NCBI GenBank assembly: GCA_030037575.1
Contig: JASHRB010000365.1
Coordinates: 1 to 8,701, forward strand
Reading direction: 5' to 3'
From: Candidatus Sulfotelmatobacter sp.
GTDB lineage: Bacteria > Acidobacteriota > Terriglobia > Terriglobales > Acidobacteriaceae
DNA length: 8,701 bases
Position 1 is the first letter of the stretch; each line of letters begins with the position of its first letter. Both the position numbers and the translations under genes were made by a program. This document shows, piece after piece, positions 1-5,487 of this stretch. The notes below the pieces were generated by a model. It made no database searches. It was given only the letters and a program-made list of their open reading frames with translations, and was not told the DNA's origin.

Positions 1-1219
1 GAATAGAATGACGCACCCGCCGCATAGTGTCAAGGTAGAAACTCAGGTTATGCAGGGTATTCAAAACCTGAGCCAGCACTTCATGCGCGGCGTAAAGATG
101 CCGCAAATAGGCGCGCGAATAACGCCGGCAAACCCGGCAGCTGCAATTCGGATCGAGCGGCCCGTCATCTTCAATATAGCGCGCTTGCTTGATGGAGATT
201 TTGCCTTGCGAGGTGAACAGCAAACCGTGGCGGGCGGCGCGCGTGGGCAGAACGCAATCCATCATGTCGATACCGAGGCGGGCATATGCAACGATCTCTT
301 CGGGCGTGCCCACGCCCATCAGATAGCGCGGCCTGTCTGGGGGAAGATATTGCAGCGTGGATTCGACCACTTCGCGTGTGAGGGAGCGGGGTTCGCCCAC
401 GCTGAGTCCGCCGATGGCGTAGCCGGGAAAGTCGAGTTCGACGGTGCGCTCGGCGGATTCTTTGCGAACAGCCAGATCCATGCCGCCTTGCACGATGCCG
501 AACAGAGATTGCGAAAAGCGGTGCTCCGTCCCCGGTTCCCGGTTCCGGGCGTCGGCTTCGGCGAGGCTGCCGCGATTGGCGGAAATTTTGTCGTTGCGAA
601 CCCAGGCGGAGCGCGGGTGAGGAACCTGCTTTTGTTGAGAAGCGGGGAGGGGGAACTGAGAATAAGCCCAAGGCACTTCGTGCTTGTGATCCTCAAAGTA
701 CTTCTTGCTGCGCGCCGCCCAGCGCAGAGTCAGCTCCATTGAGTTTCTCATGCGGGCACGGTCGGCGGGATACTCGGTGCACTCGTCGAAGGCCATGACC
801 ATGTCCGCGCCCAGGCCGATCTGCGCCTCGATCGAGCTTTCGGGTGTGAAGAAGTGGGAACCGCCATCGAGATGCGAGCGAAAGCTGACGCCTTCTTCGC
901 TGACTGTGCGCAGCTGATGCAAGCTGAAAACCTGAAACCCGCCGGAGTCGGTAAGGATGGCTCGCGGCCAGGACATGAAACCGTGCAGCCCGCCGAATTT
1001 GCGGATGGTTTCCACTCCGGGACGAAGAAAAAGGTGATAGGTATTGCCGAGAAGAATCTCGACGCCCAGTTCTTCGAGGATGTCCTGGGGCATGCTCTTG
1101 ACCGTCGCCGCCGTGCCCACCGGCATGAATACCGGCGTTGCGCTCTCGCCATGAGGCGTGCGGAGTCGCCCGGCGCGCGCCTTCCCGGAAACCGACTCCA
1201 GGTTGAATTCGAGGGACAT
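1..1219 (-). CDS. tgt: tRNA-guanine(34) transglycosylase (partial, C-terminal end beyond window)
   Basis: Exchanges guanine-34 for preQ1 in GUN-anticodon tRNAs (Asp, Asn, His, Tyr), the key cytosolic step of queuosine formation. The frame reads openly for 406 codons from ATG at 1219 to the window edge; about 25 C-terminal residues should be missing. Visible: TDSGGFQV with D91, FDECT with D145, GIVQGG at 241-246, GGLSVGE at 270-276, GIDMMDC with D321 as the family nucleophile, and a zinc site C359-x-C361-xx-C364 plus H390 in NTLHN. Spacings D91-D145, L272-D321 and C364-H390 agree with the Zymomonas enzyme as I remember its numbering. The D145-G271 spacing is about 52 residues too long, because of an in-frame insertion near residues 180-234. 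The start matches family N-termini (MSLEFN). It begins 19 bases after the phosphodiesterase stop and has no good Shine-Dalgarno of its own, only AAGG overlapping that stop, which suggests co-transcription. Confidence 0.95.
   Translation of the reverse strand, partial: MSLEFNLESVSGKARAGRLRTPHGESATPVFMPVGTAATVKSMPQDILEELGVEILLGNTYHLFLRPGVETIRKFGGLHGFMSWPRAILTDSGGFQVFSLHQLRTVSEEGVSFRSHLDGGSHFFTPESSIEAQIGLGADMVMAFDECTEYPADRARMRNSMELTLRWAARSKKYFEDHKHEVPWAYSQFPLPASQQKQVPHPRSAWVRNDKISANRGSLAEADARNREPGTEHRFSQSLFGIVQGGMDLAVRKESAERTVELDFPGYAIGGLSVGEPRSLTREVVESTLQYLPPDRPRYLMGVGTPEEIVAYARLGIDMMDCVLPTRAARHGLLFTSQGKISIKQARYIEDDGPLDPNCSCRVCRRYSRAYLRHLYAAHEVLAQVLNTLHNLSFYLDTMRRVRHSI
518..682 (-). other. in-frame insertion in tgt, repeat-like
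   Basis: This stretch encodes about residues 180-234 of Tgt, between the helix ending RSKKYF and the strand SLFGIVQGG. In other Tgt proteins these are joined by a loop of about 8 residues; here about 63 residues separate them. The inserted peptide is rich in Pro, Arg, Ser, Gln and Asn, has no recognisable domain, and includes NREPGTE, encoded by a tandem CCCGGTT-type DNA repeat. The reading frame is preserved with no stop on the minus strand. The boundaries are approximate, from comparison with remembered family sequences. I infer an intergenic-type element captured in the gene. Confidence 0.6.
531..549. repeat. tandem CCCGGTT heptamer
   Basis: Two perfect copies of CCCGGTT (531-537 and 538-544) are followed by a partial, inverted-looking CCGGG (545-549), so the stretch is both tandem and partly palindromic. 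It lies inside the Tgt insertion. GGGAACC-type tandem repeats of this kind are common between genes in Acidobacteriota as far as I recall. Here the repeat is translated. Confidence 0.6.
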
Positions 1220-1238
1220 GGTGAGGTGCGGGTTTGCC

Positions 1239-1766
1239 TTAGCGTCTTCGCGTAGCGATTTTACATGGCGACGAATGAGCGTTGAGCTTACCCGGACCAA
1301 GCTCCACGATCTGGGCGCGAACTGAGTTGCCCTCCACGATCAATTGGCCGATCGTGATCGGCAGCTTGAACCGGCGCGGGCCGGCACTGCCGGGATTGAA
1401 GTAGAGCACTCCGTCGCGGGTTTCCTGCTTCGCAACGTGGCTGTGGCCGCAGACGACAACGGTGAATCCGGCAGCCCGGGGGTTGAAATCGAGCTTGGCC
1501 AAATCGTGCAGAAGATAAATGGAGATGCCGGCGATTTCCAGCACATCGATCTCGGGCAGTTGGCCAGCCCAGGGTTCTGTATCGATGTTACCGCGCGCGG
1601 CGGTGAGCGGTGCGATGGCGGAAAGCTTTGCCAGAATTTCGGGCGAGCCGATGTCGCCGGCATGAATGATGTGCTCGGATCCGCGCAGGGCCGCGAGGGC
1701 CTCCGGCCGCAGCAGGCCGTGAGTGTCGGAGATGACACCGATGAGCGCGGGCGCTTGCCGCTTCAT
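1239..1766 (-). CDS. YfcE/MJ0936-family metallophosphodiesterase
   Basis: A 175-residue calcineurin-like phosphoesterase of the small YfcE/MJ0936 group, two-metal cytosolic enzymes that hydrolyse phosphodiesters in vitro; natural substrates are mostly unknown. All metal-binding motifs are present in order: SDTHG (D14, H16), HAGD (D38), RGNID (N60), LLHD (H87) and CGHSH (H108, H110), followed by the family's FNPGS at 123-127. Length is normal. I chose ATG at 1766 because GGAGGGG lies 7 bases upstream and the protein then begins just before its first beta strand. A longer in-frame start at 1856 would add 30 Arg/Gly-rich residues with no family support. It follows the PEP-mutase-like gene after 112 bases and precedes tgt by 19, so it probably shares a transcript with tgt. 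Confidence 0.9.
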   Translation of the reverse strand: MKRQAPALIGVISDTHGLLRPEALAALRGSEHIIHAGDIGSPEILAKLSAIAPLTAARGNIDTEPWAGQLPEIDVLEIAGISIYLLHDLAKLDFNPRAAGFTVVVCGHSHVAKQETRDGVLYFNPGSAGPRRFKLPITIGQLIVEGNSVRAQIVELGPGKLNAHSSPCKIATRRR

Positions 1767-1878
1767 GAGGTTTCCCCTCCGTCGCCCAGCCGCAAGGCGA
1801 GACCCGTCAGCATCGCATCTTGAGCCGCCGAGAAGGCGCAAGGTGGCGGCCAACATTTCTCCATGGAGCAGCGGGAAA
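1767..1878. other. spacer between PEP-mutase-like gene and phosphodiesterase gene
   Basis: A 112-base minus-strand spacer. It holds a perfect 10-base palindrome CTCCATGGAG (1859-1868) and an inverted repeat GCCGCC/GGCGGC (1824-1829 and 1845-1850, loop 15). Neither is followed by a T-run, so a terminator is not supported. No convincing -35/-10 pair was seen, so read-through from the upstream genes is possible. Confidence 0.4.
1774..1780 (-). promoter_or_regulatory. Shine-Dalgarno of the phosphodiesterase gene
   Basis: GGAGGGG on the minus strand, 7 bases before ATG at 1766. It is the strongest ribosome binding site in the window and fixes the start. Confidence 0.75.
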
Positions 1879-2733
1879 TCAAGATTTCACCGGTTTTTCC
1901 AGTAGACGATTCACTTCCGCGTAGGAGGGCGCATCCTCGAGCCCCCGGTATGTGCCGCATGCCTTCAATTCATCTGCCACGCGACGGAGCAGGCCCAGCC
2001 CGGCCCGCATGGGGCCGGAACCCAGGCTGACGCGGGCCACCCCGAGTCGTTTCAACTCAGCGATCGGAGGCGAACCCGGCCCGGCGAGAATATTTACCGG
2101 GCAGTGCAAGTCGGCGACGAGGCGCCCAATGGTTGCGCGGTCGCCGAGACCGGGGACAAATACGCAATCGGCGCCCGCCTCGCGGTAGGCGCTCAACCGA
2201 CGAAGCGTTTGGTCGTAGCGAGTCGCGGGCTCACCCACCTGCAACAGGTACACGTCGGTGCGGGCGTTCAGCACCAGCGGCACTCCCAACCCGGCCGCGG
2301 CCTGGCGCACGGCGCGAATCTTCTCCAGCTGTGCCCATAGATCTGCCAGCGGATGCCCGGCATCGCCCGGAGAATCCTCCAGATTCATGCCCACGGCTCC
2401 GGCCTCGATCACGGCTCTGGCGGTGCGACCGGCATCTTCCGGCGAGGAGCCGTATCCGGACTCAGCGTCGGCCGTGACCGGGACGCCGACTGCGCTGGCG
2501 ATGCACGCCACCACGGCGAGCATCTTTTCACGCGAGACCTTCTGCCCATCGGGATAGCCCGCCGAAAATGCCACCCCGCCGCTCGAGGTGGCGATGGCCG
2601 GGAACCCGGCTTCCTCGATGATGCGTGCGCCGGCAACGTCCCATACGTTAGGGAGAAGCAAGATGTCACCGCCGCCGTGCAGGGTGCGAAGGGTCTCTGC
2701 TTTTCTTACCTGTTCGGAGCTTTTCATACTCAC
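1879..2733 (-). CDS. isocitrate lyase/phosphoenolpyruvate mutase superfamily protein
   Basis: A 284-residue alpha/beta-barrel protein of the ICL/PEP mutase superfamily, Mg2+ enzymes that make or break C-C or P-C bonds on small oxoacids. Visible: LPNVWD at 27-32, the SSGGVAFSAGYPDG segment (50-63), the metal motif TADAESGYG (87-95, D89 and E91), NLEDS (117-121), NARTD (156-160) and GADCVFVPG (187-195). The KKCGH catalytic loop of isocitrate and methylisocitrate lyases is absent after NLEDS, so those activities are unlikely; the exact reaction is unknown. Length is normal for the non-ICL branch. The start is GTG at 2733, whose GTGA overlaps the upstream thioesterase stop by 4 bases, a classic coupling arrangement. 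ATG at 2727 (residue 3) is equally possible, and neither has a clear Shine-Dalgarno. It probably acts with the thioesterase. Confidence 0.88.
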   Translation of the reverse strand: MSMKSSEQVRKAETLRTLHGGGDILLLPNVWDVAGARIIEEAGFPAIATSSGGVAFSAGYPDGQKVSREKMLAVVACIASAVGVPVTADAESGYGSSPEDAGRTARAVIEAGAVGMNLEDSPGDAGHPLADLWAQLEKIRAVRQAAAGLGVPLVLNARTDVYLLQVGEPATRYDQTLRRLSAYREAGADCVFVPGLGDRATIGRLVADLHCPVNILAGPGSPPIAELKRLGVARVSLGSGPMRAGLGLLRRVADELKACGTYRGLEDAPSYAEVNRLLEKPVKS

Positions 2734-3143
2734 GGGTTTGGATGCGGTCCGGGGGCCTGCCTCTTCATCTTTTCGACGAACTGCCGGACGTCCACCACCG
2801 TCCGGCCCACCGTGCCGCGGCCGATTTCCTGCACACGGTCGCGCGCCGTCACGCGCAGGGTATAAAAGCGGCCGTCGAACGATTCGAGCACCGCCTCGGC
2901 TTTGATGCGAGCTCCGATGCCGCTGGCGGCGCGGTGTTGAATGTTGACGGCGGTACCGACGGTGATTTCGTCACCTTCGCAGTAGGGATCGAGCGCGTGA
3001 AAGGCCGCCGTCTCCATGAGCCGGATCAGGTCGGGAGTGGAATAGACCGCCGGCAGTTCGGGATGATGTGCGGTGAGCGTGTGCTTGAACTCGACCGTCT
3101 CCTGCGCTTCGCCGCGCGCGCCGATGGGGATGGGCTTGGCCAT
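2730..3143 (-). CDS. hotdog-fold acyl-CoA thioesterase, FlK type
   Basis: A 137-residue single-domain hotdog protein like fluoroacetyl-CoA thioesterase FlK. It would hydrolyse a short acyl-CoA in the cytosol. Visible: STPDLIRLMETAA (35-47) with T36 and E44, the TVGTAVNIQH strand (61-70) ending in H70, the KAEAVLESFDGRFYTLRV strands, and an ending like the family's (GRGTVGRTVVDVRQF). T36-E44-H70 reproduces the spacing of FlK's Thr42-Glu50-His76. Fluoroacetyl-CoA specificity is not implied: most relatives act on other acyl groups, and the FlK gate phenylalanine is not evident at the equivalent place. ATG at 3143 has AGGA 7 bases upstream. The stop overlaps the next gene by 4 bases, so the two products are probably made together. 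The C-terminus ends in a Pro-rich tail. Confidence 0.87.
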   Translation of the reverse strand: MAKPIPIGARGEAQETVEFKHTLTAHHPELPAVYSTPDLIRLMETAAFHALDPYCEGDEITVGTAVNIQHRAASGIGARIKAEAVLESFDGRFYTLRVTARDRVQEIGRGTVGRTVVDVRQFVEKMKRQAPGPHPNP

Positions 3144-3170
3144 GCCGACATCCTACATGCCGACATCCTA
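3141..3170. repeat. 15-bp tandem duplication over the thioesterase start
   Basis: Two exact copies of a 15-base unit (3141-3155 and 3156-3170). On the minus strand each carries TAGGA, a 7-base gap and ATG, so ribosome site and start codon are both duplicated. The upstream copy's ATG (3158-3156) is followed at once by TAG from the second unit, so only the downstream ATG opens the gene. The outer end joins a perfect palindrome TCCTATAGGA (3166-3175). Confidence 0.9.
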
Positions 3171-3248
3171 TAGGAGTGGCAGGAGAAATGCCGCGTGCGG
3201 CTGCGAGGCGGGCTGACTTGCTAAAATTGAATTTGCGGCACTGTGAAA
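3144..3248. other. divergent intergenic region, thioesterase / mnmG
   Basis: About 105 bases between divergently transcribed genes. It holds the second copy of the 15-bp duplication, the palindrome TCCTATAGGA (3166-3175) and an extended -10 candidate for mnmG (3219-3227). I could not identify a convincing -35/-10 pair for the minus-strand operon. TATAGG or TAGGAT near 3165-3175 are weak options. Confidence 0.5.
3219..3227 (+). promoter_or_regulatory. extended -10 candidate for mnmG
   Basis: TGCTAAAAT: a TGn extension followed by TAAAAT (5 of 6 to TATAAT). The -35 position about 17 bases upstream (GGCTGC) is poor, as is common for extended -10 promoters. Transcription would start near 3234, giving a leader of only about 15 bases before ATG at 3249 and no Shine-Dalgarno. 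Confidence 0.4.
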
Positions 3249-5315
3249 ATGGGATTCACCGAACAATTCGATATTGTGGTGGTCGGCGCCGGCCACGCGG
3301 GATGTGAAGCGGCGATGGCGGCGGCGCGTATGGGGCTGAAGACCGCGCTCTACACGCTGAATGTTGATCTGATCGCGCAGATGTCGTGCAATCCGGCGAT
3401 TGGCGGAATTGCCAAGGGGCATCTTGTCCGCGAGGTCGATGCGCTCGGTGGAATCATGGGCGAGATCACCGACGCGGTGGGAATTCAATTTCGACTGCTC
3501 AATACTTCCCGCGGGCCGGCGGTGTGGTCTCCGCGGGCGCAGTGCGACAAACAGGCGTACCGGCTGAAGATGCGGGAGCTGCTGGAAGCGCAGACGAATC
3601 TGAAGATCAAGCAGGCGGAAGTGGCTGATCTGATTGTCGAAGACAATGAGATCAGCCATGCTGAGCGCAGCCCAGCATCTCCCTCCCCGAATCACGCCGG
3701 CGGCGCCCGCCTGGTTCGCGGCATTCGCTTGCGCGACGGCCGAACTGTGGGCGCGCAGGCGGTCATCATCACGACCGGAACCTTTCTGAATGGACTGATT
3801 CATTGCGGCGAGCAACAATATCCTGCGGGAAGATCGGGAGAACCGAACGCGGTTTTACTCGGCGAGGCACTGAAGAAGCTGGGCCTGCGCGGGTGCCGTC
3901 TGAAGACGGGAACGCCGCCGCGGCTTGACGGGCGCACGATCGATTGGTCGCGATTCACTTTGCAGCCTGGAGATGAAGATCCCACGCCGTTTAGTTTTCG
4001 CACCAGGCGCGTGGCGCATCACGACACCCAGGTTGCGTGCTATATCGCGTCGACCACAGCCGAGACTCACCACATCATTCGCGAGAACCTGCAGCGCTCG
4101 CCGATGTACAGCGGGCAGATTCAGTCCATCGGGCCGCGCTATTGCCCGTCGATCGAGGACAAGATCGTCAAATTCCCGGATAAACAAACGCACCCGCTCT
4201 ATCTCGAACCTGAGGGTCTGAACACGCACGAGATTTACCTAAACGGCATGAGCACGTCGCTGCCGGTTGAGGTGCAGCTTGCGGTTTTGAAGTCGATTCC
4301 GGGGCTGGAAAGCGCGGAGATGCTGCGGCCGGGATATGCGATCGAGTATGACTCAATCGACCCCACGGAATTGCAGCGGACCTTGGAGACGAAAAAGATT
4401 GCGGGCCTGTTTCTTGCCGGACAGATCAATGGAACTTCGGGATACGAAGAAGCCGCCTGCCAGGGTTTGATGGCGGGAATCAACGCGGCGTTGAAGGTGA
4501 AGAACGAGCCCCCCCTGATTCTCGACCGCACCGAAGCGTACACCGCGATTCTGATTGACGATTTGATTTCCAAGGGGACGAACGAGCCTTATCGCATGTT
4601 CACTTCGCGGGCTGAATTCCGCCTGCATCTGCGGATCGACAACGCCGACCGCCGGCTCACCCCGCACGGATGGCGCGTGGGGCTGATTTCGGCCGAGGCG
4701 TGGAAGGATTTTCAGAGCAAGCAAGAGCGGCTGGAGAATGTGAAGAAATTGCTGGAAGGAACGAGACTGACGGCCGAGATGGCGGAAAAGCTGCACGGCC
4801 AGGGATTTACACGGATCGACACGGATCAAAATGGCGAGTCTGGTTCGGCGGTTTCCCTTTCATCGCTGGCGGGGCAAACGCTGGCTCAATTGCTGAAGAG
4901 GCCGGAAGTTGGCATTGAGCGGATGGCGTTGCTCCTCGAGGAATTGGCGCCCACATTTTTCAGCCGCGCTCCACTCCGTGAAAATCCGATTGGCTGCCCG
5001 GGGCAGATCCCCGCGGAAATTCGCAATGAACTGAAATCGGTGGAAACGGAAATCAAGTACCAAGGTTATTTGCTGCAACAGCAAAAAGCGATTGAGCGTT
5101 TGAAGAAGTCGGAGCGGCGGGTGATTCCGGAGTGGTTCGAATACTGCTCGGTGAGCGGCCTCTCGCGTGAGATGCAGGAAAAGCTCGAGCACGTGCGCCC
5201 GCGCACCCTGGCGCAGGCCTCGCGGATTCCAGGAGTGACTCCGGCGGCGGTATCGCTGGTGAATGTTTATATCGAGATTCAGTCACGTCGGCGCGAACAG
5301 GCGGCGGTGATTTAA
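3249..5315 (+). CDS. mnmG: tRNA uridine-34 5-carboxymethylaminomethyl synthesis enzyme MnmG (GidA)
   Basis: The FAD protein that, with GTPase MnmE and methylene-tetrahydrofolate, installs the (carboxymethyl)aminomethyl group on wobble U34 of tRNAs reading NNA/NNG codons. Visible, numbered from ATG 3249: the FAD-binding G13-x-G15-xx-G18 in [21 protein letters not shown] (46-57), the REVDALGG segment, [36 protein letters not shown], the [12 protein letters not shown] motif and the C-terminal helical domain for MnmE/tRNA contact. At 688 residues it is longer than the roughly 630 usual, partly from an insertion at residues 136-155. ATG 3249 puts six residues before FDIVVVG, as in E. coli; an in-frame GTG at 3243 is the alternative. 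No Shine-Dalgarno is visible. It has no minus-strand partner gene and mnmE is not in the window. Confidence 0.97.
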   Translation: MGFTEQFDIVVVGAGHAGCEAAMAAARMGLKTALYTLNVDLIAQMSCNPAIGGIAKGHLVREVDALGGIMGEITDAVGIQFRLLNTSRGPAVWSPRAQCDKQAYRLKMRELLEAQTNLKIKQAEVADLIVEDNEISHAERSPASPSPNHAGGARLVRGIRLRDGRTVGAQAVIITTGTFLNGLIHCGEQQYPAGRSGEPNAVLLGEALKKLGLRGCRLKTGTPPRLDGRTIDWSRFTLQPGDEDPTPFSFRTRRVAHHDTQVACYIASTTAETHHIIRENLQRSPMYSGQIQSIGPRYCPSIEDKIVKFPDKQTHPLYLEPEGLNTHEIYLNGMSTSLPVEVQLAVLKSIPGLESAEMLRPGYAIEYDSIDPTELQRTLETKKIAGLFLAGQINGTSGYEEAACQGLMAGINAALKVKNEPPLILDRTEAYTAILIDDLISKGTNEPYRMFTSRAEFRLHLRIDNADRRLTPHGWRVGLISAEAWKDFQSKQERLENVKKLLEGTRLTAEMAEKLHGQGFTRIDTDQNGESGSAVSLSSLAGQTLAQLLKRPEVGIERMALLLEELAPTFFSRAPLRENPIGCPGQIPAEIRNELKSVETEIKYQGYLLQQQKAIERLKKSERRVIPEWFEYCSVSGLSREMQEKLEHVRPRTLAQASRIPGVTPAAVSLVNVYIEIQSRRREQAAVI
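3654..3713 (+). repeat. in-frame palindromic insertion in mnmG
   Basis: Encodes MnmG residues 136-155, an Ala/Ser/Pro-rich peptide between DLIVEDNEI and [10 protein letters not shown], a surface hairpin where E. coli MnmG has nothing extra. It is exactly 60 bases, so the frame is kept. Its start contains the inverted repeat ATGCTG/CAGCAT (3658-3663 and 3673-3678, 9-base loop). The stretch resembles ATGCTGAGCG-type intergenic repeats of Acidobacteriota that I recall but cannot search for here. Confidence 0.6.
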
Positions 5316-5324
5316 GAGTCGCTG

Positions 5325-5348
5325 CCGGCGAGAAGGCTTGGCCGCCGG
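5325..5348. other. GC-rich inverted repeat after mnmG
   Basis: CCGGCG (5325-5330) pairs with CGCCGG (5343-5348) across a 12-base loop, 9 bases after the mnmG stop. No T-run follows, so it is not an intrinsic terminator of standard form. It could protect the mRNA 3' end or do nothing. The rest of the 172-base gap shows only the kinase promoter. Confidence 0.35.
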
Positions 5349-5435
5349 GGAAAGCGCGGGCCATGAGGATGACGCCTTTTGAAAGCTGGGGCTGCTTTGA
5401 AGGTCAAATCGCCCGCGATCCGCGGAACTTGGCGT

Positions 5436-5464
5436 TTGACTGGCTTTCTCATCCCTCCTAAGAT
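5436..5464 (+). promoter_or_regulatory. sigma70-type promoter of the kinase gene
   Basis: TTGACT (5436-5441, 5 of 6 to TTGACA), a 17-base spacer and TAAGAT (5459-5464, 4 of 6 to TATAAT). Transcription would begin near 5471, giving a leader of about 17 bases to ATG at 5488. This suggests the kinase is transcribed on its own rather than by read-through from mnmG. Confidence 0.55.
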
Positions 5465-5487
5465 GAAATCCCTTGCCCCATCCACCC

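Noticed and set aside
8..742. 244-codon open frame on the plus strand
   Set aside because: It lies wholly antisense to tgt, whose reading is confirmed by catalytic and zinc motifs. The peptide has no family signature; high GC leaves antisense frames open.
171..1152. Apparent broken or frameshifted tgt
   Set aside because: Codon-by-codon reading from 1219 to 2 on the minus strand gives one uninterrupted frame; the gene merely runs off the window.
1879..2733. Methylisocitrate lyase (prpB) or isocitrate lyase
   Set aside because: The KKCGH catalytic loop is missing and no methylcitrate or glyoxylate cycle neighbours are present.
2353..2865. 170-codon plus-strand frame across the thioesterase/PEP-mutase-like junction
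   Set aside because: Antisense to two recognisable coupled genes, with no domain of its own.
2730..3143. Fluoroacetate-resistance gene flK
   Set aside because: The catalytic triad spacing matches, but the triad is shared by many thioesterases, the gate phenylalanine is not evident, and no fluorometabolite gene is nearby.
3168..3818. 216-codon open frame on the minus strand spanning the divergent promoter
   Set aside because: Antisense to the FAD domain of mnmG and composed of Arg/Gln/His-rich sequence typical of a shadow frame.
5325..5348. Intrinsic terminator for mnmG
   Set aside because: The 6-bp stem has a 12-base loop and no following T-run.
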